This document shows positions 24,190 through 32,615 of a DNA stretch of 64,000 bases, piece by piece; the stretch's first letter is position 1; each line of letters opens with the position of its first letter. The stretch is from Treponema sp. CETP13 (GTDB taxonomy: Bacteria > Spirochaetota > Spirochaetia > Treponematales > Treponemataceae): contig MLPZ01000005.1 of assembly GCA_001885315.1 (NCBI GenBank), positions 1 to 64,000 on the forward strand. Reading direction: 5' to 3'. Made by a program: the position numbers and the translations under genes. The notes under the pieces are model-generated. The model was not told the DNA's origin, did not search any database, and was given only the letters and a program-made list of their open reading frames with translations.

Positions 24190-24576
24190 TTATTTTTTAA
24201 GACTTCCAATCCCTAACCCACCAGTAGTGGAAGAATCGTTATTTTGTGATATTTCAGAGTTCTCTTCGTTAGGAGGTTGAGCTCCAAGAAATTCTTCTTC
24301 AACTTCCTGAGCCCCTTGGTTATAAAAACCTTGTTCTTTTGGATCAAGTTCTCGAAGCAATCTTAAAAACTCTCCAGCATGCACTTTTTCCTCATCGGCT
24401 ACGTCGATAAGTACATTTGCTGCAAGAGTATTATCAGTAGAAGCTGCAAGTTGCTCATATAGTTGAACAGCTTCATATTCAGCAGCAACCATCATTCTAA
24501 TAGCTCTCACCAACTCTCCCTCATTTAGCTTTCTGTCACTATCCATTCCACTAAATGGATTCCCAAATTCTGGCAT
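24190..24576 (-). CDS. Encapsulated ferritin-like cargo protein
   Basis: A 128-residue protein. The four-helix ferroxidase half is carried by AEYEAVQLYEQL and ADEEKVHAGEF, whose Glu and His residues are the EncFtn metal ligands. A disordered acidic linker (EENSEISQNNDSSTTG) follows, then the C-terminal targeting peptide GGLGIGSLKK, which matches family 1 encapsulin cargo-loading peptides. It oxidises Fe(II) for storage inside the shell. AGGAGG precedes the ATG. It is the first gene of the encapsulin operon. Confidence 0.93.
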   Translation of the reverse strand: MPEFGNPFSGMDSDRKLNEGELVRAIRMMVAAEYEAVQLYEQLAASTDNTLAANVLIDVADEEKVHAGEFLRLLRELDPKEQGFYNQGAQEVEEEFLGAQPPNEENSEISQNNDSSTTGGLGIGSLKK

Positions 24577-24651
24577 TTTTTCCTCCTATTTTATTTTAGA
24601 AACTCTTTTATAGAGAATATAAATTTACTATTTAAATGTTTCGTATAATTT

Positions 24652-24680
24652 AAGCTACCACTGAAAATCTTAACCGTCAA
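24652..24680 (-). promoter_or_regulatory. Candidate promoter of encapsulin operon
   Basis: On the minus strand, TTGACG (24675-24680), a 17-bp spacer and TAGCTT (24652-24657) lie about 75 bp upstream of the cargo start. The -10 match is moderate. I could not identify a clear iron-responsive operator. Confidence 0.4.
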
Positions 24681-24721
24681 GGTTATTGCACACTATATTC
24701 TTTCTATCCACCGATATAAAC

Positions 24722-24771
24722 AAAAAACACCCCATAAAATTGAATTTTATTTGTCCAACTTTAGAGGGTGT
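24722..24771 (-). terminator. Terminator of alcohol dehydrogenase gene
   Basis: On the minus strand, ACACCC (24766-24771) pairs with GGGTGT (24727-24732) around an inner ATAAAAT/ATTTTAT hairpin, and a T6 run follows directly. It lies about 45 bp after the stop at 24814. Confidence 0.55.
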
Positions 24772-24813
24772 ACTTCTGAAATTTACTTTTTAACTTTTAT
24801 TACAAAAAAACTA

Positions 24814-25962
24814 TTACAGTAATGATTTATAAATGTCTACAATGTCTTGTTTTGTGCAGTCTCTTGGATTACCAGGTCGACAAGCATCATTAAAAGCACT
24901 TTCACTTAAGAAATCTATATCTTCTTCTTTTAGAATACCTTTTAGATTCTGAGGAATTCCAACATCAATAGATAGTTTTTTTACTGCATTGATTGCTGCA
25001 TCACGATATTCATCCTGACTCATAGAATCAACATTTTTTACGCCCATGACTCTTGCAATTTCGCGATACTTAGTTCCGGTAAAATCTCTATTAAATTCCA
25101 TAATTGTTGGCAGTAAAATGGCACAAGCTACTCCATGTGGGGTATCATAAAAAGCACTTAAAGGATGAGCCATTGAGTGATCAACGCCAAGCCCTACATT
25201 TGAAAAGCCCATTCCAGCAACATATTGCCCTAATGCCATTCCTTCTCGGCCTTCTTTTTCATTATTGACTGCAGCTCGTAATGATCTACTTATAATTTCA
25301 ATAGCTTTAATATGGAACATATCGGATAATTCCCAGGCACCCTTAGTAATATACCCTTCTATGGCATGAGTTAGCGCATCCATTCCTGTTGCAGCAGTTA
25401 AACCTTTTGGCATACTACTCATCATCTCAGAATCTACAACAGCAATCACAGGGATGTCTTTAGGGTCTACACAAACAAATTTTCGTTGTTTTTCAGGATC
25501 AGTAATAACATAGTTTATTGTAACTTCTGCAGCTGTTCCAGCTGTTGTAGGAACAGCAATAATTGGAACACATTTTTTGGTTGTAGGAGAAACGCCTTCT
25601 AGAGATCTAACATCTTTATTTTCTGGATTATTAATAATAATACCAATAGCTTTTGCTGTATCCATAGATGATCCACCACCAATTGCAACAATACAATCTG
25701 TTTTATTGTCTATAAAAGCTTTAACGCCTGTTTGAACATTCTCAATAGTTGGATTAGGTTTTACATTAGAATAAAGAAAATAGTCAATATTTGCCTTTTC
25801 TAGTAGATCTGTAACTTTAGTAGCCACTTTAAACTTTAATAAACTAGGATCAGTACAGACGAATACTTTATTAAAACCTCTAGCTTTTATTTCATCAGCT
25901 ATAACAGAAATAGAACCTGCACCATGATATGATGTTTCATTTAATACAAATCTTTGTACCAT
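24814..25962 (-). CDS. Iron-containing alcohol dehydrogenase (FucO-like)
   Basis: A 382-residue type III alcohol dehydrogenase. The ATG at 25962 is chosen for the GGAGG 9 nt upstream. NAD-binding AIGGGSSMDTAKAIG (about 95-109) and metal-binding residues in GMDALTHAIEGY, VDHSMAHPLSAFYDTPHG and following His are visible. The overall pattern fits lactaldehyde/1,2-propanediol oxidoreductases or butanol dehydrogenases, so a fermentative aldehyde reduction is likely. The divergent TetR-type gene is its probable regulator. Confidence 0.9.
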   Translation of the reverse strand: MVQRFVLNETSYHGAGSISVIADEIKARGFNKVFVCTDPSLLKFKVATKVTDLLEKANIDYFLYSNVKPNPTIENVQTGVKAFIDNKTDCIVAIGGGSSMDTAKAIGIIINNPENKDVRSLEGVSPTTKKCVPIIAVPTTAGTAAEVTINYVITDPEKQRKFVCVDPKDIPVIAVVDSEMMSSMPKGLTAATGMDALTHAIEGYITKGAWELSDMFHIKAIEIISRSLRAAVNNEKEGREGMALGQYVAGMGFSNVGLGVDHSMAHPLSAFYDTPHGVACAILLPTIMEFNRDFTGTKYREIARVMGVKNVDSMSQDEYRDAAINAVKKLSIDVGIPQNLKGILKEEDIDFLSESAFNDACRPGNPRDCTKQDIVDIYKSLL

Positions 25963-26149
25963 TACAATACCTCCATAAAATTTTATCGATATATTATTAT
26001 AGGTTTTAATTTCTTTAAAAAGCAAGTTACAGTTTTAGCAATTTGTAACTCTACAATATAGAATAAATTAACAAGGTATCTTTGCTTTTTTTACATATTG
26101 GTAATATTATTGAGTTTAGATTTGACTGTTAGACATAAAGGAGGCTTTT

Positions 26150-26704
26150 ATGGAGACAAAATTAGAATTCTCATTAGCGGTTAAAGAACTTATGAAAACA
26201 AAAAGTTTAGACAAAATTTCTGTTTCTTCTATTTGTAAAAAAACCAATTTAACTCGACAGACTTTTTATAGAAATTTTCAAGATAAATATGACTTGGTTA
26301 ATTGGTATTTTCAGCAATTGTGTGATAAAAGTTTTTTCTTAATGGGTGTCAAATTAGACTTGCATGAAGCTTTATATGAAAAATTTAAATTTATTGAAGA
26401 TGAAAAGATATTCTTTTCACAAGCTTTTAAAAGTGACGACTATAATAATCTTAAAAATTATGATTTTGAAATGATTTATAAATTTTATGAAAAATCAATA
26501 GTAAATCAAACTAAAAAACCATTAAGCCAAGACTTTTCTTTTTTGCTTGAGATGTATTGCAAAGGCTCTATATATATGACGTCTGAATGGGCAACCGGAT
26601 ATCTAGAAATTTCTAAGGAAAAAATGGTTGATTTACTAATTAAAAGCATCCCAGAACCTTTAAAGCAATATCTTATGAATTGGCAAAATACTAATATTAA
26701 TTAA
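26150..26704 (+). CDS. TetR-family transcriptional regulator
   Basis: A 184-residue protein. The N-terminal TetR helix-turn-helix is KISVSSICKKTNLTRQTFYRNF (first residues about 23-30, recognition helix to about 44). The C-terminal domain is all-helical and resembles those of the DhaS-type group. It has an AAGGAGG box and is divergent from the alcohol dehydrogenase gene across a 187-bp gap, the usual position for a local repressor. The ligand is unknown. Confidence 0.85.
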   Translation: METKLEFSLAVKELMKTKSLDKISVSSICKKTNLTRQTFYRNFQDKYDLVNWYFQQLCDKSFFLMGVKLDLHEALYEKFKFIEDEKIFFSQAFKSDDYNNLKNYDFEMIYKFYEKSIVNQTKKPLSQDFSFLLEMYCKGSIYMTSEWATGYLEISKEKMVDLLIKSIPEPLKQYLMNWQNTNIN

Positions 26705-26720
26705 CAATTAGAATTATTCC

Positions 26721-26892
26721 TTATATTAGTTTTTCTGCTTCCAAAAGATGTAAAACTTTTTGATGAAATACTATTCGGTAACCTAAAACAGAAAAGATTG
26801 CTTAAGATGCACAGAGAAAAATGCCAATCACATCTTTAAATAACATACTTCCTCTGTCGACTACCAAATATTGCAATTCTTTTATTTTTCAT
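26721..26892 (-). pseudogene. Deleted flavodoxin-family oxidoreductase remnant
   Basis: The minus strand starts MKNKRIAIFGSRQRK, like the FMN loop of the gene at 22670. It then jumps, with stops and frame changes, to LGYRIVFHQKVLHLLEA, which matches LGYRIVFNQKVLHVFKA in that gene. The central two thirds are missing. It is a degraded paralogue. Confidence 0.75.
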
Positions 26893-26925
26893 TCTTCTTT
26901 AATGCCATTAAAAATTTTACAACCT

Positions 26926-27543
26926 TCAATTTTGATTTTTTTTAAAAATATATGAGTAAGCTATGTTTTTGTACTTTGGGCCTTTCATATCTGTAAGAAC
27001 TTTTTCTATATCTATTTCTTTTTTTCTGCTAAACAAAAAATAGGTATCTAGATTATCATATTCAATTTTCATATCATCTGTTATAACAGCAATTAATTCA
27101 TAGTCTCCCGATACATATGCATAGGTTGCATCACCATGACTATCATTTGCCAATAAAATACCATCTTTTTTTAAATACTTTGTGCAATACTTTGATATAA
27201 ACCCCGAATATTGTGAAATAAGCAAATCAAAATATTCAGGTGTTTCATCTATTTCTTTTGTAAAATCTGTTTCATGAAATTGTATGCTAGGTATCCCTGT
27301 ATATTTTTTGTTTTTTTTAACAAACTCGATAGTTTCTGAATTAGAAAAAAAAGATTTGCAACGTTTATCTGTATCTAGATAAACGACTTCCTGAAAATAG
27401 AAAGAAGGAGCAATATGGGTAAAACTCCCTGGATATAACACTTTCTTACTTTGATACTCTTGTTGTATCAATGCAAACAATTCTTTTCGTTCATTATTAT
27501 TGTCAACAAAGAATTTCTTATATAATTTTGGCATAGTACTCAT
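26926..27543 (-). CDS. Methyltransferase-fold-like hypothetical protein
   Basis: A 205-residue soluble protein. A Rossmann-like pattern is suggested by KKVLYPGSFTHIAPSFYF, VVYLDTDKRC, FDLLISQYSGF and LKKDGILLANDSHGDA, in the order seen in class I SAM-dependent methyltransferases. The glycine-rich SAM loop is not canonical, so activity is uncertain. Upstream there is only a weak AAGGGAA. Neighbours give no functional hint. Confidence 0.55.
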   Translation of the reverse strand: MSTMPKLYKKFFVDNNNERKELFALIQQEYQSKKVLYPGSFTHIAPSFYFQEVVYLDTDKRCKSFFSNSETIEFVKKNKKYTGIPSIQFHETDFTKEIDETPEYFDLLISQYSGFISKYCTKYLKKDGILLANDSHGDATYAYVSGDYELIAVITDDMKIEYDNLDTYFLFSRKKEIDIEKVLTDMKGPKYKNIAYSYIFKKNQN

Positions 27544-27602
27544 AGCATTATATTCCCTTTAAAATCATTTTTATACTGAAATGCTTATTAGCCAGTTTTA
27601 TA

Positions 27603-28040
27603 TTACTTATGCAGATTTTGAGATACCTCAATTAAAATTGTATTATTATTCATTGGAATCTCTTTACCATTATAATAACAATTGATTTCAAATTTTAATT
27701 GACCAACATCGTCAATTCGCATTCTTTCCTGCATTATCGCAATTGAAAGACTTTTATTTCTTGTAGGATTTTTTGTTAAATCGATTTTACCTTCTCCTAT
27801 TTTATTTTTAATTGAATTTAATTCAGTATGAAGGGTAAAGGTAATATAATCGTAATCAATTCCATCATCATCCATAGAAAGTTTTATAAAAATCCCAAGT
27901 CTTAGAGCCTTTGGCCATCTATCAGCTGCATTTTCAGGAACTTCAAAAATAATATTATCACCATAGACACCCATTAAAGATTTTTTTCCACCAATTTCAT
28001 TTCGTATATCATCACACAACAGAAATGACTCAACATTCAT
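27603..28040 (-). CDS. DUF6941-like hypothetical protein
   Basis: A 145-residue protein; the ATG at 28040 is preferred because GGAGGA lies correctly upstream (an ATG at 28055 overlaps that box). The N-terminal pattern SFLLCDDIRNEIGGKKSLMGVYGD is like small beta-rich proteins of the DUF6941 type. There is no signal peptide or membrane helix, and no function is known. It may share a transcript with the downstream methyltransferase-like gene, 59 bp away. Confidence 0.55.
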   Translation of the reverse strand: MNVESFLLCDDIRNEIGGKKSLMGVYGDNIIFEVPENAADRWPKALRLGIFIKLSMDDDGIDYDYITFTLHTELNSIKNKIGEGKIDLTKNPTRNKSLSIAIMQERMRIDDVGQLKFEINCYYNGKEIPMNNNTILIEVSQNLHK

Positions 28041-28200
28041 ACTTTCTTCCTCCATTTAATTTTATTAGTTTGATTAGAATCAATTAGTTTCATTCTAACA
28101 CAAGATTAGAATAAAGCTAGTATATGAATTCTTTTCGTATATTAGCTTTAAAGTAGTATATTGTAATAAATACTTAACCAGTAAGGTAAGGAGAATGTCA

Positions 28201-29007
28201 ATGAAACGATTATTATTAACACTTTTATTAATATATACTACGAGTCTTTATGCACAATCTATTAGTTATGGCAGAGCTCAGCAAGGAAAAACAGTGATTT
28301 GGGGCATTATAGAAAATGAAAATTTTATCGAAATAGAAAAAGCCCCTTGGATAAGCACTAAAAAAACAGGAAAAGTTTTTAAAACTTTATCACTAAAGCT
28401 TTTGGCTCCCGTTAACCCTTCTAAAGTTCTTGCAATAGGTTTGAATTACAGAAGCCACAGTGGAGAATCAGGAGCAAAAAAACCAGAATTATTTGCAAAA
28501 TTTCCATCTTCAATCCAAACTTCAGGTGATATATCTATCCCTTCGGTTGCAACCAATATTCACTATGAAGGAGAACTTGTTATAGTTATTGGCAAAAAAC
28601 TAAAAAATGCAACTATAGAAGAAGCTCGAAACGCTATCTTTGGAATTACGATTGGTAATGATATTTCAGAACGAAACTGGCAATCTGAAGATCTTCAATG
28701 GATTAGAGCAAAAGCAAGCGATGGATTTGCACCTGTTGGACCTTATCTTATAACTGGAGTAGATTGGTCAGATTTACTGATTAGCACCTATGTAAATGGA
28801 AAACTCAGACAGAATGAAAGCACAGCAATGTTAATCCATTCTCCAGAAGAAATTGTTTCTTGGACAAGCAAGTATCTAACGCTAGAACCAGGAGATGTTA
28901 TTTTTACTGGAACGCCAGGAAGAACACAAGCTATTAAAAATGGTGATATTGTTGAAGTTAAAATTGAAGAGCTTGGCAGTTTAGTTAATCGTTTTGTCTG
29001 GGAATAG
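28201..29007 (+). CDS. Exported FAH-family hydrolase/isomerase
   Basis: A 268-residue protein. The ATG at 28201 has AAGGAGA at the right distance; the one at 28195 is too close. The catalytic domain has family motifs VLAIGLNYRSHSGE, the metal-binding Glu pair in HYEGELVIVIGKKL, GITIGNDISERNWQ, the RAKASDGFAPVGP loop and LEPGDVIFTGTPG. Unusually, it begins with an apparent signal peptide (MKRLLLTLLLIYTTSLYAQS, cleavage after YAQ or thereabouts), although FAH proteins are normally cytoplasmic. The substrate is unknown, possibly a 2-oxo acid such as acylpyruvate. Confidence 0.85.
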   Translation: MKRLLLTLLLIYTTSLYAQSISYGRAQQGKTVIWGIIENENFIEIEKAPWISTKKTGKVFKTLSLKLLAPVNPSKVLAIGLNYRSHSGESGAKKPELFAKFPSSIQTSGDISIPSVATNIHYEGELVIVIGKKLKNATIEEARNAIFGITIGNDISERNWQSEDLQWIRAKASDGFAPVGPYLITGVDWSDLLISTYVNGKLRQNESTAMLIHSPEEIVSWTSKYLTLEPGDVIFTGTPGRTQAIKNGDIVEVKIEELGSLVNRFVWE

Positions 29008-29042
29008 CTATACGTTTTTAATAAACTTATTTAAAATAAATA

Positions 29043-29065
29043 AAGCTCATCAAATTGATGAGCTT
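29043..29065 (-). terminator. Terminator for tRNA-Asp (possibly bidirectional)
   Basis: A perfect 11-bp inverted repeat AAGCTCATCAA/TTGATGAGCTT around one base. On the minus strand it is followed by TATTTATTTT, just after the tRNA 3' end; it could also stop the FAH gene on the plus strand. Confidence 0.65.
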
Positions 29066-29068
29066 ATG

Positions 29069-29142
29069 CGGGAGCGACGGGCATCGAACCCGCGATCTTC
29101 GGCTTGACAGGCCGACGCGATAACCAGCTTCGCTACGCCCCC
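29069..29142 (-). tRNA. tRNA-Asp (anticodon GTC)
   Basis: On the minus strand, acceptor GGGGGCG pairs with CGCTCCC (one G-T), anticodon stem TCGGC/GCCGA holds loop CTGTCAA (anticodon GTC), and the T arm contains GGTTCGATGCC. The discriminator is G. CCA is not encoded. Confidence 0.95.
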
Positions 29143-29307
29143 GTGATGTTTGATATATTATACAAACTAAAAACTTTTGTCAATATGTAAAATCGGTTTT
29201 TTTCAAAAATATTTGAAAAGTGTTTACTGTAACATTGACAGCCCCCAAACATGATGATAAAATTGGCTATTGTCTTCAAATCAAAGCTAATTAAGGATGT
29301 ATATATC

Positions 29308-30858
29308 ATGAGCGAGAAAAAAGAAAATGTAGTTAATTTTAAAAAAGGAAAGAAAGTAAAATCACATCATAATCATACACTTTTTATGACAGTAGGTGGC
29401 ATTATTATATTTGTTATGGCTACAGTTGCTTTTATTGTTGCACCAGCCTTAGTTGGAAATGCACAAGGTCAAGATATCCCACCACTCGGTGAATATAATG
29501 GACATAAAATAGAATACAAACAAAACAGTTATTTTGCAAATATGGTTTCTTCTATTGGTACTCAGTATCAAAGCCAGGGTCAAACTTTAAATAATCAAAC
29601 GTATTATCAAATTTTTAATCAAGCGTTTAATTCAACAGTTGTCTATTATGAAGCCCAGGATCAGCTAGAAAATGCAAAATACGTAGTACCTGAATCAGAA
29701 ATTGGACGAGGAATGCTCCCTTATTTTCAGGATCAAAATGGTAAATTTTCTAACAAAATATATAGCGATACTTCTGACAGCGATAAAATTGCAATTCGCA
29801 ATGAAGTAGAAACAAGCTTAAGTTACCAGCGTTATATTTCAGATTTATTTGGAACAAACTTGTACGACCAAGAATCTAGCAAATATGGTCTAAAGACATC
29901 TGCAGCAGAAACAGATTTTATTTCTAATATGAACAATAAACAACGTTCTTTTACAATGGCTAGTTTTAATACTGCAGATTACCCAAAAACAGAAGCTGCG
30001 AAATATGGTAAAGAAAATAGCGATAAATTTATAAAATATAATTTATTGATTGTTACTTTAAAAACACAAGAAGATGCAGAGAGTATTGCAAGTCAAATAA
30101 CAAATGGAACTCTGTCATTTGAAGATGCAGTTTCAGAAAACTCTACTAAAAATTTCAGTGATGATAAAGGTAAACTTACTAATAATTATGCTTATCAATT
30201 AGACTCACTTATTACATCAGAGACCGCAGATGATGATATCGCTTCATTAAAAAGCCTTAAGGTTAATGCAACAACTGGTGCTATAAAAACATCACAGGGT
30301 TATTCAGTATTTAAATGCGAAGCTGAACCAGAAGAATCAGATATGTCAGATTCAATTGTTATCGATGATGTATATACGTACATGACTTCTTATGAACGTG
30401 GTGAAATTGAGGATTACTTTATAAATAAAGCAAAAGATGTTGCTGCAGAAGCACTTTCTGGAACTCTTGCTAATGCTGCAAAAAAAGAAGGGGCAACAAT
30501 GTCTGAAATTTCTGCTTTCCCATTAAATTATGGAAACAACAGTCTAATTTCGCCAGTTCCAACAGATTCTGTCCCTGAGCTAGCTAACGCAGAATCAAAC
30601 GAAACTTTCCTAGAAACAGCCTTTGCTCTTTCTGATGGTGAAATTTCTAAACCAATAACTCTAAATGATTATATAGTTGTATTACAACTCGACGAAGAAA
30701 AAACAGTTGAATCAAATAAGGATCAAGTTGCTTATATGTATCCTTATTATACTTCACAATTTGATCAACAATCACTTTCTAGTTATGTTATGAATAGTGA
30801 TAAACTTGAAAACAACCTGTTCAGTGTTTATTTACAATATTTTATGAATAATAACTAG
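29308..30858 (+). CDS. Membrane-anchored parvulin/SurA-like protein
   Basis: A 516-residue protein; the ATG at 29308 follows AAGGA. A basic cytoplasmic tail is followed by one membrane helix (about residues 29-50). The large periplasmic part has a SurA/PpiD-like N-terminal region (YYQIFNQAFNSTVVYYEAQDQ) and a parvulin-like domain (LLIVTLKTQEDAESIASQI, then SFEDAVSENSTKNFSDDKGKL). It probably acts as a chaperone or peptidyl-prolyl isomerase for envelope proteins. Conservation of isomerase residues is not certain. The DUF115 gene follows 13 bp later. Confidence 0.8.
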   Translation: MSEKKENVVNFKKGKKVKSHHNHTLFMTVGGIIIFVMATVAFIVAPALVGNAQGQDIPPLGEYNGHKIEYKQNSYFANMVSSIGTQYQSQGQTLNNQTYYQIFNQAFNSTVVYYEAQDQLENAKYVVPESEIGRGMLPYFQDQNGKFSNKIYSDTSDSDKIAIRNEVETSLSYQRYISDLFGTNLYDQESSKYGLKTSAAETDFISNMNNKQRSFTMASFNTADYPKTEAAKYGKENSDKFIKYNLLIVTLKTQEDAESIASQITNGTLSFEDAVSENSTKNFSDDKGKLTNNYAYQLDSLITSETADDDIASLKSLKVNATTGAIKTSQGYSVFKCEAEPEESDMSDSIVIDDVYTYMTSYERGEIEDYFINKAKDVAAEALSGTLANAAKKEGATMSEISAFPLNYGNNSLISPVPTDSVPELANAESNETFLETAFALSDGEISKPITLNDYIVVLQLDEEKTVESNKDQVAYMYPYYTSQFDQQSLSSYVMNSDKLENNLFSVYLQYFMNNN

Positions 30859-30871
30859 AAGGCATTCTATA

Positions 30872-32614
30872 ATGGTAACTAAGAAAGAACCCTGTCTGGT
30901 ACCTGCCGGTCAGGGTTTTTCTGTTGTATACAATAATAAGTTTCTCTTTTCAAAATATGATCCGCAAAGAGCACTAAAAAAAATTATAGATAATCTTGAA
31001 GTTAGAGAAAAAACGTTGTTTTTACTTTGTTCACCGGTTCTTTTTTTCCCAATTGAATTATTACAGCAAAAGCTTTTACAAGCCTCACATACTATTCAAA
31101 AATCTTGCTGCATCTTAGCTGTTGAACATGATAAAACATTATATGATTTTAGCAAAAAATATATTAACTTTACACAAGAAAAAAAGAAGATACCCGTCGC
31201 ATATTTGTTTGTTAAAAATTCAAACAGCGCTACTTCTTTTATACACACAGCACAAATAAATAATTTTTTTCCAAAACAAGGAGAATTAAGAAGAATCGTT
31301 AAAATTGACTGTTCTGCTGCTGCTCAACAAGACTCTCTCTTTTATGCCAAGCTTTTACATTATGCTGATGATTTAATCGCTGTTTTTTGGAAAAATAGAG
31401 TTACCATAAGCCATTTAGGAAAGCTATTTTCTAGTAACTTGTTAAAGAATGTTTCTTTGCTTGATAAAAGCACACCTCTTATACCCCATTCAATAAAAAA
31501 ATCAATTCTGATTTGTGGGGCTGGATGTAGTTTGGATGATATTATGAACAAGTTAACTTTAACGTTTACTTTAAAATCAGCAAAAATTAATCATGCAACT
31601 TCAAATAATATTCATCCACTAAAACGAGAAAATCTATATATTATAGCTGTTGATGTAACTGTAATTCCTCTATTAAAGCGAGGTATTATACCTGATGCAA
31701 TTATCTCTATGGAAAGCCAACTTGCAATTGAACAGTCTTATGTTGGAATGTTAGATTTATTAGAAAAATGTAAGTCAGAAAATAAGATACCTGGAAATCC
31801 AAACCAAATTCACTATATATGTGACATTAGCTCAAGAAATGCTGTAGCTCGCAAATTTTGTAATTTACACTTTACTATTTCATTCTTCATGTCACAATAC
31901 TGTGACGAGCCTTTTATGACCCGTGTAGCACAAACTAAAATAGTATCACCACTCATTCAACCACTTGGATCTGTTGGATTAGCAGCTGTAGAAATTGCGA
32001 CATTTTTAAGAGCAAAAGAAACCTGTATTTATCTTATGGGTTTGGATTTTTCATATCCAGCTGGGATTACACATTGCAAAGAAACCCCTGCTGTACTAAA
32101 AAGTTTTTATACACAAACACGATTAAGACCTTTAGGATTTCCCTCTACAGCTTACAAAAAAGGTGCTAGACAAATTACGAATACTTATTTTACTGATGCA
32201 GCACTAGCTAGTTATGGACAATTGTTTGTCGAACATTTCTCTTCTACTAAAAATATTTATAATCTATCAAGTAATGGATATCCACTAAACATCCCATTTG
32301 TACATTTTTATAATATACAAAACACAAATTTTGAGAAAGAAACCAACAAAATAATTTTTTCTGTTAAAAACGTTGATAACATCGCACAAAGATTTTATGC
32401 TGATGAAAAAGAGCGCTTAGTTTTAATAAAAAAAATTCTAACAGGAAAAATACCTTGTAAAACAGACAAATTGCTTACTCTTATTGATGAAAGTAGCTAT
32501 TTGTATTTTCATTTTCCTGATGGATATAAAAAAGCCCGGAACGAACAAGGATTTTTAAATCGAGTTCGAGCCGGGATTGATTATTACCTAAAAATTTGTG
32601 ATAAAATAAATTAA
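30872..32614 (+). CDS. DUF115/MptE-like protein
   Basis: A 580-residue protein with an N-terminal glycosyltransferase-like region and the DUF115 domain: SILICGAGCSLDDIM (about 209-223), IIAVDVTVIPLLKRGIIPDAI, and YLMGLDFSYPAGITH further on. DUF115 proteins include archaeal 6-hydroxymethylpterin diphosphokinase MptE and bacterial motility-associated factors that glycosylate flagellins. In a spirochaete the latter role is attractive but not shown. It ends 1 bp before the convergent pgk gene. Confidence 0.8.
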   Translation: MVTKKEPCLVPAGQGFSVVYNNKFLFSKYDPQRALKKIIDNLEVREKTLFLLCSPVLFFPIELLQQKLLQASHTIQKSCCILAVEHDKTLYDFSKKYINFTQEKKKIPVAYLFVKNSNSATSFIHTAQINNFFPKQGELRRIVKIDCSAAAQQDSLFYAKLLHYADDLIAVFWKNRVTISHLGKLFSSNLLKNVSLLDKSTPLIPHSIKKSILICGAGCSLDDIMNKLTLTFTLKSAKINHATSNNIHPLKRENLYIIAVDVTVIPLLKRGIIPDAIISMESQLAIEQSYVGMLDLLEKCKSENKIPGNPNQIHYICDISSRNAVARKFCNLHFTISFFMSQYCDEPFMTRVAQTKIVSPLIQPLGSVGLAAVEIATFLRAKETCIYLMGLDFSYPAGITHCKETPAVLKSFYTQTRLRPLGFPSTAYKKGARQITNTYFTDAALASYGQLFVEHFSSTKNIYNLSSNGYPLNIPFVHFYNIQNTNFEKETNKIIFSVKNVDNIAQRFYADEKERLVLIKKILTGKIPCKTDKLLTLIDESSYLYFHFPDGYKKARNEQGFLNRVRAGIDYYLKICDKIN

Positions 32615-32615
32615 A

